Shown here in pieces: positions 6,862 through 12,205 of a stretch of 12,205 nt of DNA (position 1 is the stretch's first letter; the number at the start of each line of letters is the position of its first letter). The DNA lies in assembly GCA_030043855.1 (NCBI GenBank), contig JASHWW010000185.1:1-12205 (forward strand), read 5' to 3'. Both the position numbers and the translations under genes were made by a program. This stretch comes from Thermoplasmata archaeon (GTDB lineage: Archaea; Thermoplasmatota; Thermoplasmata; Lutacidiplasmatales; UBA184). The notes below the pieces were generated by a model, which ran no database searches, was not told where the DNA came from, and worked only from the letters and a program-made list of their open reading frames with translations.

Positions 6862-7155
6862 TCAGGAGCTTCCGCCGGAGCCGGCGGCCGGGGCTCCGTC
6901 CGCGCTCCGGACGGCGGCGATGGACAGGTCCCACCAACCGAGATAGGTGTTGAGCGCCGCGCGCATGGCACCGGCGTCCCGAGCGCGGATCTGCAGCCCG
7001 ACCGTTCCGGCCTGCGGCGGGTCCAGCTCCGCTCGGGCCCTCGGGACCTCCCGGGCGGCTTCCGGGCCCAGCGCCCTACGGATCCACTCCGCCAGCTCCG
7101 GTCGTCCCGTGCGGAGCACAAGGTGCGCGGTCCACCCGGCCGGGGGCGACGTCAT
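6862..7155 (-). CDS. pcc1: KEOPS complex subunit Pcc1
   Basis: A 97-aa protein of the CTAG/Pcc1 family. Pcc1 is the dimerisation platform of KEOPS (with Kae1, Bud32 and Cgi121), which forms t6A at position 37 of ANN-decoding tRNAs. The signature features are AEWIRRALGPE (22-32) and, at the C-terminal helix, RAALNTYLGWW (65-75), preceded by a strand GTVGLQIRARD (50-60). About 14 residues after the fold are low-complexity Gly/Ala/Ser. The ATG at 7155 overlaps the purB stop as ATGA, indicating coupled translation. The gene is easy to miss, because its frame stays open far into purB on the same strand. Adjacency to prefoldin beta is a recurring arrangement in euryarchaea as I recall it, and supports the call. 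Confidence 0.85.
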   Translation of the reverse strand: MTSPPAGWTAHLVLRTGRPELAEWIRRALGPEAAREVPRARAELDPPQAGTVGLQIRARDAGAMRAALNTYLGWWDLSIAAVRSADGAPAAGSGGSS

Positions 7156-8519
7156 GTCGCGAGCGCCCGTTCCAAGGCGGCGAGGACGTGATCGGTCTTG
7201 GCGGCCGCCGCGGCGACGTAGCCGGACGGGTCGAGCAGTTCGTCGACCTCTTCCGGCGGAACGAGTCGGGTGATCCGGGGATCGACCCGAGCCCGCGCGG
7301 CGAGCGCGGACTCGTCCCCGCCCCCGCGGGAGAGGTTGCGGAGGAGCTCGTGCGCTTCGCCGCGGGCGAGTCCCCGGGAGGTCAACGCGAGCATCAGGTT
7401 CTCCGTCATCGCCGCCCCCCCCGTGCGCGCGAGTTCCTCGCTCATGCGCTGCGGGCTCACCTTGAGCCCCGCGAACACCTCGCGGAGCTTCGTCAGAAGA
7501 TCGTCGGTCAGGACGACCGCGTGCGGGATCACGATCCGCTCGTTCGCCGAATTCGCGAGGTCCCGCTCGTGCCACTGCACCATGTTCTCGAGCGGAGGCA
7601 GCGCGAACGCACGGACGAGACGCGCGAGGCTCGTGACGTTCTCGGAGACGACCGGGTTCCGCTTCTGGGCCATCGTCGAACTCCCGACCTGGTGCTCCTC
7701 GTCGAACGGTTCCTGCACCTCCGCGAGCTCCGTGCGCTGGAGGTTGCGCACCTCCGTGGAGAGCCGCTCGGCCGTGGACGCGACCAGGGCGAGAAAGTTG
7801 GTGAACTCCGCCAGACGGTCCCGTCCGACGAGCTGGGTCGGCGCTTCGTCGGGACGCAGGTGCAGCTTCGCCATCACCTTCTCTTCGAGGGCGCGCCCAT
7901 GGGGACCGAAGCCGGCGCCCGTCCCCACCGCTCCGGACATCTTCCCCACCAGGAGGCGCGGCGTCAGCTCGGCCAGCCGGACGCGGTGACGAACGACCTC
8001 GGCGGCCATCCCCGCGACCTTGTACCCGAACGTGGTCGGAACGCCGTGCTGTCCGTGGGTACGCCCGACCTCCGCGGTCGCGCGGTGTTTCTTCGCCAGG
8101 TCGACGAGCACGCGAGCGAGGTCGGCGAGATCGTCGCGCAGCACCGCCACGACCGCCTGGAACTCGAGCGCTTGGGCGGTCTCGGTGATGTCGGCGCTCG
8201 TGGCGCCGTAGTGGACCCATCGGCCGGCCGGTCCGGCCGCCTCCGCCAGCGCCCGGGTGATGGCCATGACGTCGTGGCGGGTGGCGCGTTCGATCTCCTC
8301 GACCCGGTCGACGGTCACCCGGGCCGTGGTCGCGGCCGCGGCGATGGCCGCCGCGTCCTCCTTCGGCACGACGCCGAGCTCCGCCTGGACGGTCGCGAGC
8401 GCCGCCTCGACGGCCAGCGCGCGTCCGAGCCGGGCCTCCCGCGAGAACAGGTCGCGCACCGGCGCGCGACCGTACCGGAAGTCGAGCGGACAGATCAGAG
8501 AGCCCGCGTCGCTCGTCAC
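7152..8519 (-). CDS. purB: Adenylosuccinate lyase
   Basis: Splits SAICAR to AICAR and adenylosuccinate to AMP, each releasing fumarate, in purine synthesis. It is a cytosolic homotetramer. At 455 aa it has normal length. Motifs of the fumarase/aspartase superfamily are visible: TRHDV (80-84), HYGATSADITETA (103-115), RTHGQHGVPTTFG (153-165, with His155 the expected general acid) and the flexible signature loop GSSTMAQKRNP (279-289), where Ser280 or Ser281 is the base. The usual Pro of SSxMPxKxNP is Ala here. The start is GTG 8519: a TATATAT box centred 25 nt upstream fits a leaderless mRNA, and the open extension to ATG 8570 would run through that box. It is first in a purB-pcc1-pfdB operon. 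Confidence 0.93.
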   Translation of the reverse strand: MTSDAGSLICPLDFRYGRAPVRDLFSREARLGRALAVEAALATVQAELGVVPKEDAAAIAAAATTARVTVDRVEEIERATRHDVMAITRALAEAAGPAGRWVHYGATSADITETAQALEFQAVVAVLRDDLADLARVLVDLAKKHRATAEVGRTHGQHGVPTTFGYKVAGMAAEVVRHRVRLAELTPRLLVGKMSGAVGTGAGFGPHGRALEEKVMAKLHLRPDEAPTQLVGRDRLAEFTNFLALVASTAERLSTEVRNLQRTELAEVQEPFDEEHQVGSSTMAQKRNPVVSENVTSLARLVRAFALPPLENMVQWHERDLANSANERIVIPHAVVLTDDLLTKLREVFAGLKVSPQRMSEELARTGGAAMTENLMLALTSRGLARGEAHELLRNLSRGGGDESALAARARVDPRITRLVPPEEVDELLDPSGYVAAAAAKTDHVLAALERALAT

Positions 8520-8540
8520 GACCGGGGACCCGGGACCGCG

Positions 8541-8547
8541 TATATAT
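8541..8547 (-). promoter_or_regulatory. TATA box of the purB-pcc1-pfdB operon
   Basis: TATATAT (minus-strand ATATATA) in otherwise GC-rich DNA, centred 25 nt upstream of the purB GTG at 8519. This is the clearest TATA box in the window, and it implies a leaderless transcript. Confidence 0.75.
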
Positions 8548-8609
8548 CCGTGCGCTCGCGCGGGGCACATCGAGCGCGTCCGGTGAGCCCCTCTCCCGGC
8601 CCGGCGTCG

Positions 8610-9353
8610 CTACCCGCGCCCGAGAACGCGGTCCACTCCGCTCGAGAATTGGAGCGCCCGCTTCGGGCGGTCGGCGATCTCGGCCGGCAGCCCGCGGCTC
8701 GCGGCCCAGCGCCGAAACGTCTCTTTCGGAGGGTGATCGCGGACGCGCAGTTCGGCGGGAAGGCGGGTCGCCGCACGGACGAATTCGGGCTCGAGGAACG
8801 GGGCCGAGATCGACCGGCCGAGATGGGAGGCCAGGGCGAACGTACGGGGCCACTCCCGCGCCAAAAGGGCCGCCGTCTCCGAGTCGGCCCGACGGATCGC
8901 GGAGTCTCGGTCCAACCCCCGGAAGTGGGCGTATCCGAGGAACAACTCGTCCACACCCTGTCCGCACACGAGGTGCCCGGGAGGGGCGTGGGCGACCGCG
9001 AACGCCAACGCGGTTCGCACGGACCGCTCGACCGCGCTCGCCCCTCCGACCCACTCCGCCAGACGGGCACGCATCTCGAGCACGGCGTCGGCCGTCACCG
9101 CGGTCGAGGACCAGGGAAGTCCGATCCGACGTGCCGCGGTCTCCGCCCATTGGAGCGATTCGCTGCCCGGCGCTCCGATCGTGGCCAGCGAGGTAGCAGG
9201 GCGGTGGCGGAGTTCCCACGCGAGGAACCCCGAGTCCACGCCACCGGAGAAGAGGACGACCACCGGCCCCTCGATCGCTTCCAGGCGCCGGAGCGCCACG
9301 TCCCACGCCCGGCTGAGGTCCGGGAGCACGGCGGGCGGCACAGCGTCTTCCAC
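8610..9353 (-). CDS. Asparagine synthase C-terminal-domain protein without glutaminase domain
   Basis: A 247-aa PP-loop ATP pyrophosphatase resembling the synthetase half of AsnB. SFGGVDS-type loop LFSGGVDSG (34-42) binds ATP. CGQGVDELFLGY (130-141) corresponds to CGDGADELFGGY of AsnB. PFLEPEFV (185-192) and PKETFRRW (209-216) are family-like, as is RPKRALQFSSG (229-239). The N-terminal Cys-nucleophile amidotransferase domain is absent, and no separate glutaminase gene is seen, so it would use free ammonia or another partner. The substrate is not certain; asparagine formation is one possibility. The start is uncertain: GTG 9353 has GGAG 6 nt upstream and a TATA-like region 30 nt upstream, whereas GTG 9413 would add 20 non-conserved residues. 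It diverges from the HAD gene. Confidence 0.75.
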   Translation of the reverse strand: MEDAVPPAVLPDLSRAWDVALRRLEAIEGPVVVLFSGGVDSGFLAWELRHRPATSLATIGAPGSESLQWAETAARRIGLPWSSTAVTADAVLEMRARLAEWVGGASAVERSVRTALAFAVAHAPPGHLVCGQGVDELFLGYAHFRGLDRDSAIRRADSETAALLAREWPRTFALASHLGRSISAPFLEPEFVRAATRLPAELRVRDHPPKETFRRWAASRGLPAEIADRPKRALQFSSGVDRVLGRG

Positions 9354-9378
9354 GGCGGGCTCCGCAGGGCCCGAAGCC

Positions 9379-9395
9379 GATTGAAACCTTATCCC
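9379..9395. promoter_or_regulatory. AT-rich element between divergent AsnB-like and HAD genes
   Basis: The block ATTGAAACCTTATCCC is the only AT-rich stretch in the gap. On minus it reads GATAAGGTTTCAAT, with TTTCAA about 30 nt before GTG 9353. On plus, CCTTATCC would place a transcript start near 9416, ahead of the HAD coding region. The match to a TATA consensus is weak. Confidence 0.35.
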
Positions 9396-9466
9396 GACGG
9401 ACGCCTCGACCACGACGGGGGAGGGCTACGCCGGCGGACGGTACGACGGGGCATCTCCGCCGGGCG

Positions 9467-10003
9467 CTGTTCGTCGACCGCGACGGGACGCTGAACCCGG
9501 ACCTCCACTACCTGAAGGATCCGGCGCGGCTCGAGTTGTTCCGCGGCGTCGGCGAGGCGCTTTCGCTCGCGCACGACCATCGCTTCCTGATCGTCTGCGT
9601 CACGAACCAATCCGGGGTCGAGCGTGGGTTCTACTCGGCGGACGACGTCGAGCGGATCCATCGCCGCCTGAACGAACTCCTGCACCCTCACCGGGCCGCA
9701 ATCGATGCGTTCTACTCGTGCCCCCACGCACCGGAGCGCGGGTGTGCGTGCCGAAAGCCGGGGACCCTCCTGTTCGAGCGTGCCCGGGACGAATGGGGGA
9801 TCGACCTCGCGGCGAGCGCGATCGTGGGGGACCGCGCGCTGGACATCGAGGCCGGTCAGAAGCTCGGCATGCTCACGGCGCTGGCGGTCGGACCCCACCA
9901 CTGGGACGAGGCCGAACGCGAGCTTGCCGAGCGCGGCGTCCGGCCGGAGATAGTCGCGTCGACCTTCCGCGGCGCTGTGCTCCGCATCCTCGCCCGCGGC
10001 TGA
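9467..10003 (+). CDS. HAD-IIIA phosphatase, GmhB/HisB-N-like, start codon unresolved
   Basis: A phosphatase of the D-glycero-D-manno-heptose-1,7-bisphosphate / histidinol-phosphate family. Counting from CTG 9467, it has the DRDGTLN motif (D4 nucleophile, D6 acid/base), motif II TNQSG (46-50), the zinc site CPHAPERGCACRKP (C85, H87, C93, C95), K97, and motif III VGDRALD (120-126). These match GmhB closely; the exact sugar phosphate in an archaeon is unknown. No ATG, GTG or TTG lies in this frame between the stop at 9314 and TTG 9536, and TTG 9536 would remove the catalytic aspartates. None exists in any plus frame from 9395 to 9535 either. CTG 9467 is the nearest near-cognate codon; CTC 9455 would give the family-like LRRALFVD start. 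The 5' limit is therefore a guess. Confidence 0.8.
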   Translation: MFVDRDGTLNPDLHYLKDPARLELFRGVGEALSLAHDHRFLIVCVTNQSGVERGFYSADDVERIHRRLNELLHPHRAAIDAFYSCPHAPERGCACRKPGTLLFERARDEWGIDLAASAIVGDRALDIEAGQKLGMLTALAVGPHHWDEAERELAERGVRPEIVASTFRGAVLRILARG

Positions 10004-10023
10004 TCGCGCGTACGCCCCGGACC

Positions 10024-10054
10024 CTCCGAGCCGGGGGGTGGCCGCTCCTCGGAG
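10024..10054. repeat. Inverted repeat CTCCGAG / CTCGGAG upstream of the DUF92 promoter
   Basis: Perfect 7-bp inverted repeat, arms 10024-10030 and 10048-10054, with a 17-nt spacer. It sits between the HAD stop and the TATA-like box at 10060. It could be an operator or an RNA hairpin at the HAD 3' end. There is no T-run, so a terminator is not supported. In GC-rich DNA a repeat this short can arise by chance. Confidence 0.3.
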
Positions 10055-10059
10055 AAGGC

Positions 10060-10066
10060 GTTAAAC
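10060..10066 (+). promoter_or_regulatory. TATA-like box of the DUF92-queC operon
   Basis: GTTAAAC, centred 32 nt before the GTG at 10095 and the only AT-rich block in the 91-bp gap. It shares the GTTAAA core with the boxes at 96 and 5343. Confidence 0.55.
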
Positions 10067-10094
10067 CCCATCCCCCCTCGGCCCGCGGAAGAGC

Positions 10095-10856
10095 GTGGTG
10101 CTGTCGTTCACCCCCGCCCTCGCCGGGGTCGCGGTCACGGTTGCGCTCGCCGCCGGGGCGGTCGCCGCTCGCGCTCTGACCCCGCTGGCCGGTGCCGTGG
10201 CCGCGGTCTTCGGCGTGGCGATCGTCGTCTTCGTCGGGTTCCCGTACCTGGCCCTGCTGATCCTCTTCGTCGTCGCGAGCGTCCTGGCGACCCGGTTCCG
10301 ATTCGAGGAGAAGGCCCGGCGCAATGTGCAGGAGGGCGCGCACGGGGAACGCGGCGTGTCGAACGTGCTCGCGCACATCCTGATCCCGACCGGTCTGGCG
10401 ATCGGGGGGGGCTGGCCGGGCTCCCCGCTCTCGCCCATGGTCGTGCCCGCGCTGTTCGCGAGCGCGCTCGCGTTCGGGGCGGCCGACACCTTCGCGAGCG
10501 AGTTCGGTGTCCTCGCCGGGCGGGCCCGCAGCATCCTGACGCTCCGTCCGGTTCCCGCGGGCACGAACGGCGGCGTCTCGCCGCTCGGGGAGCTGTACGC
10601 CCTCGTCGGCGCGGGCACGACCGCGGTGGCGGGGCTCGGGGTGTTCGCGGTCTTCCGGACCCCGCTCGGCGGGATCGCGGTATTCGTTCCGATCGTCCTC
10701 GCCTCCGGGTTCCTCGGCTGCCAGGTCGACTCGGTGCTCGGGGAGGTCCTGGAGAACCGGGGATACCTGACGAAGGGCTCGACGAACTTCCTCGGGATGC
10801 TCGCCGCCGTCGGAATCGCCGCCGGCTTGCTGGCGGCGTTCGGAGGCGTGCGGTGA
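10095..10856 (+). CDS. DUF92 (TIGR00297 / TMEM19-like) membrane protein
   Basis: A 253-aa polytopic membrane protein of the DUF92 family. The plant member VTE6 is a phytyl-phosphate kinase, so an archaeal role in phosphorylating prenyl phosphates is plausible but unproven. Conserved blocks are KARRNVQEGAHGERGVSNVLA (73-93), ADTFASEFGVL (130-140), PAGTNGGVSPLGE (154-166) and GCQVDSVLGEVLENRGYL (208-225) with TKGSTNF. Hydrophobic helices lie at about 8-30, 32-66, 91-105, 115-130, 168-187, 191-208 and 232-250. The start is GTG 10095 (or GTG 10098), about 32 nt from the TATA centre, so the transcript has little or no leader. Its TGA overlaps the queC GTG (GTGA), so the two are co-translated. Confidence 0.85.
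   Translation: MVLSFTPALAGVAVTVALAAGAVAARALTPLAGAVAAVFGVAIVVFVGFPYLALLILFVVASVLATRFRFEEKARRNVQEGAHGERGVSNVLAHILIPTGLAIGGGWPGSPLSPMVVPALFASALAFGAADTFASEFGVLAGRARSILTLRPVPAGTNGGVSPLGELYALVGAGTTAVAGLGVFAVFRTPLGGIAVFVPIVLASGFLGCQVDSVLGEVLENRGYLTKGSTNFLGMLAAVGIAAGLLAAFGGVR
10842..10846 (+). promoter_or_regulatory. Shine-Dalgarno of queC
   Basis: GGAGG, 6 nt before the GTG at 10853 and inside the end of the DUF92 gene. It supports the overlapping internal start. Confidence 0.6.
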
Positions 10857-11545
10857 CCGAACGACCCCGAACCGGCGGCTGCGTGGTCCTCCTGTCCGGC
10901 GGAATGGATTCGGCCACCTGTCTCGCGTGGGCGCGTCGGCGGTTCCGGAGGGTTCACGCGATCACGGTGCTCTACGGCCAGCGACACGCCCGCGAGGTGC
11001 GGTCGGCCCGGGCCCTCGCGCGTCGATTCGGCGCGGCCCGCCATGTCGTCCTGCGGCTCCCCCTCGGTCCGCTCCTGCGATCGAGCCTGACCGACCGGGC
11101 GCGGCCGCTGCGGCGGACGCTCTCGGAGCCGGGCACCATCCCCGCCACGTACGTGCCCGCACGGAACACCATCCTGCTGGCCATAGCGCTCGGGTACGCC
11201 GAGAGTCACGACCTCGGAACGATCGTGCTCGGGGCGAACGCGATCGACTATTCCGGCTACCCCGATTGCCGGCCCGAGTACCTGCGCGCCTTCGAGAGGA
11301 TGGCCCGGCTCGCGACGAAGGCGGGCGTCGAAGGACGCCTGCAACTCCGCATCGCGGCGCCGCTGGTGAGGAAATCCAAGTCCGAGGTAGTCGAGCTGGG
11401 CGAACGACTCGGGGTTCCATGGGAGCTCACCTGGAGCTGTTACGCGGGCGGACCTGTCCCGTGCGGCCGGTGCGACGCCTGCCGTCTGCGGGCCCGCGGG
11501 TTCGCGCGGGCCGGGGTGACCGATCCGCTCCGACCGACCGATTAG
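10853..11545 (+). CDS. queC: 7-cyano-7-deazaguanine (preQ0) synthase QueC
   Basis: Converts 7-carboxy-7-deazaguanine and ammonia to preQ0 with ATP. In archaea preQ0 is inserted at tRNA position 15 by TGT and becomes archaeosine. It is 230 aa, normal length. The PP-loop is LLSGGMDSATCL (13-24). YGQRH (41-45), TYVPARNT (99-106) and GANAIDYSGYPDCRPEY (127-143) are QueC blocks. The C-terminal zinc site is C196, C204, C207 and C210 (SCYAGGPVPCGRCDAC). The GTG start overlaps the DUF92 stop by 4 bp and has GGAGG 6 nt upstream. Partner genes queD and queE are not in the window. The TAG stop overlaps the convergent mscL TAA by 3 bp. Confidence 0.95.
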   Translation: MTERPRTGGCVVLLSGGMDSATCLAWARRRFRRVHAITVLYGQRHAREVRSARALARRFGAARHVVLRLPLGPLLRSSLTDRARPLRRTLSEPGTIPATYVPARNTILLAIALGYAESHDLGTIVLGANAIDYSGYPDCRPEYLRAFERMARLATKAGVEGRLQLRIAAPLVRKSKSEVVELGERLGVPWELTWSCYAGGPVPCGRCDACRLRARGFARAGVTDPLRPTD

Positions 11546-11991
11546 GACGACGCCGGCGGAGCGGCTGGGGGCGTCGGGGGAACCGGGGGGACCGCCTGCG
11601 TGCACGCGGAGCACCGCGTGGCGGCGAGCGGGATCTGCGTGAGGCACTGCGGGCAGGCGCGCGTCGTCGGCGGGGCCGCCCCCTTCCGCTTCGCCACGGC
11701 GTCCATGTGGCGCTGGTACGGGAGCGCGATCACGAAGAAGACGACCAGCGCGACGATCACGAACGTCAGGATCGCGTTGAGGAAGAGCCCGGGGTAGAAC
11801 ACGCTCCCGTTCAGCGTGTAGGTCAACGCGGCGAAGTTGACGTGGAAGATGGCCCCGATGAGCGGGGTGATGAGGTCGGCGACGAGCGCGGCGACGACCG
11901 CGGCGAACGCCGCGCCGATGACGAAGGCGATCGCGAGCTGGACCAGGTTCCCCTGCTGGATGAACTTCACGAAATCGTCGCGGATGCTCAT
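11542..11991 (-). CDS. mscL: MscL mechanosensitive channel with C-terminal zinc ribbon
   Basis: A large-conductance mechanosensitive channel that releases osmolytes on hypo-osmotic shock; it is a pentamer in the cytoplasmic membrane. Of its 149 residues, the N-terminal amphipathic helix MSIRDDFVKFIQQGNLVQLA (1-20) leads into TM1 with the constriction segment IGAAFAAVVAALVADLITPL (25-44). A periplasmic loop (about 46-66) follows, then TM2 LFLNAILTFVIVALVVFFVI (69-88). Instead of the usual C-terminal helical bundle, it has a short basic linker, a zinc-ribbon-like CPQC..CSAC (C113, C116, C127, C130) and a Pro/Ala tail. The ATG at 11991 has GAGG 7 nt upstream. An AT-rich box lies 34 nt upstream. 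It converges with queC, overlapping at the stops. Confidence 0.9.
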   Translation of the reverse strand: MSIRDDFVKFIQQGNLVQLAIAFVIGAAFAAVVAALVADLITPLIGAIFHVNFAALTYTLNGSVFYPGLFLNAILTFVIVALVVFFVIALPYQRHMDAVAKRKGAAPPTTRACPQCLTQIPLAATRCSACTQAVPPVPPTPPAAPPASS

Positions 11992-12021
11992 CGGTCGGCC
12001 TCGCGGGGCGACGGAGAGGTG

Positions 12022-12029
12022 CTATTTGG
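12022..12029 (-). promoter_or_regulatory. Possible TATA box of mscL
   Basis: Minus-strand CCAAATAG, centred about 34 nt before the mscL ATG at 11991. It is the only AT-rich run in the 65-bp gap between the argS stop and mscL. The spacing is slightly long for a leaderless mRNA, and a short leader with GAGG is possible. Confidence 0.4.
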
Positions 12030-12056
12030 ACCTTGTGACGCCGGCCGAGCGCGTCC

Positions 12057-12205
12057 TCACATCGTCTCCAGCCGGACGAGGCCGAGCAGGTCGAGCGCGT
12101 TCCCGAGCGTCTGCCGTACGGCCGCCACGAGCGCGAGCCGGCTCGGGCGCTCGACGTCCGACTTCAGCACCGGGACGGCGTGGTAGAACCGGTTGAACTG
12201 GTCGG
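12057..12205 (-). CDS. argS: Arginyl-tRNA synthetase, C-terminal fragment (runs off the window)
   Basis: Only the last 48 codons are present; the gene continues beyond the right edge. The visible peptide contains FNRFYHAVPVL followed by RLALVAAVRQTLGNALDLLG and ends LVRLETM. This is the typical end of the DALR anticodon-binding domain of class I ArgRS, where FNxFYxxxPVL and the RLxLxxAxRxxLxxGLxLLG helix sit just before the terminal Met. The enzyme charges tRNA-Arg with arginine. The same strand as mscL and a 65-bp gap make co-transcription possible, though mscL has its own candidate promoter. Other DALR-domain synthetases are less likely given this ending. Confidence 0.85.
   Translation of the reverse strand, partial: DQFNRFYHAVPVLKSDVERPSRLALVAAVRQTLGNALDLLGLVRLETM

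Noticed and set aside
6825..7121. N-terminal extension of prefoldin beta to 225 aa
   Set aside because: It overlaps pcc1 almost fully, is low-complexity and far exceeds family length; a good SD fixes the start at 6824.
8519..8570. ATG 8570 as the purB start
   Set aside because: The extension would be coded through the TATATAT box and lacks similarity to PurB N-termini.
6862..9306. 814-codon minus-strand open frame
   Set aside because: Only its last 97 codons (Pcc1) are real; the rest is an out-of-frame shadow of purB and the AsnB-like gene.
7188..9494. 768-codon plus-strand frame opposite purB
   Set aside because: A shadow of purB and the AsnB-like gene, low-complexity, crossing a strong TATA box.
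9536..10003. TTG 9536 as the start of the HAD gene
   Set aside because: It removes the DRDGT catalytic motif that is plainly encoded upstream in the same frame.
10024..10054. Intrinsic terminator after the HAD gene
   Set aside because: The hairpin is weak and has no T-run; archaeal termination depends mainly on T-rich tracts, none of which is present.
10061..11647. Long antisense open frame (528 codons) opposite DUF92 and queC
   Set aside because: The plus strand carries two clear families with intact motifs. GC-rich DNA keeps antisense frames open, and the product is low-complexity without a fold.
1..12205. CRISPR array, insertion sequence, integrase, toxin-antitoxin or defence island
   Set aside because: No direct-repeat array, transposase-like frame or attachment duplication was seen; all space is taken by housekeeping-type genes.

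Overview
The window comes from a GC-rich (roughly 70% by eye), very compact archaeal genome. The archaeal markers are prefoldin beta, the KEOPS subunit Pcc1, a geranylgeranyl-diphosphate-type prenyl synthase, a DUF92 membrane protein, QueC (archaeosine pathway), and TATA-like boxes 25-30 nt in front of start codons (leaderless style). Proteins are arginine-rich rather than strongly acidic, which argues against a haloarchaeon. An uncultured high-GC Thermoplasmatota-like lineage is my best guess, but it is inference only.

Layout, left to right. (1) tRNA-Gln(UUG) on the minus strand and pyruvate kinase on the plus strand diverge from one AT-rich box. (2) A minus-strand operon reads right to left from about 5320 to 1546: a TPR protein with a probable dead nuclease-like N-terminus, a signal-peptide-less BtuF-like binding protein, an M50 membrane protease and an MBL-fold hydrolase. 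(3) Polyprenyl synthase on the plus strand diverges from the TPR gene across 55 bp with a single centred TATA box. (4) A minus-strand operon purB - pcc1 - pfdB covers purine synthesis, the t6A tRNA-modification complex and a chaperone subunit. Here pcc1 is a small gene overlapping the end of purB. (5) An asparagine-synthase C-domain-only protein (minus) diverges from a GmhB-like HAD phosphatase (plus) that has no standard start codon. (6) DUF92 and queC are translationally coupled on the plus strand. (7) MscL fused to a zinc ribbon (minus) converges on queC, and the last codons of arginyl-tRNA synthetase (minus) enter at the right edge.

Operon-leading genes generally have a TATA-like box near -27 and little or no leader. 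Several operon-internal genes (pfdB, queC, the M50 protease) instead carry Shine-Dalgarno sequences or overlap the upstream stop. Convergent pairs overlap or nearly touch at their stops. No stretch above about 150 bp lacks a gene. I saw no insertion sequence, CRISPR array, phage gene or obvious defence system. Most of the content is core archaeal metabolism and RNA modification. The points most worth a second look are the shared-TATA divergent promoters, the start-less HAD gene, the REase-like/TPR protein, the MscL-zinc-ribbon fusion and the DUF92-QueC coupling.
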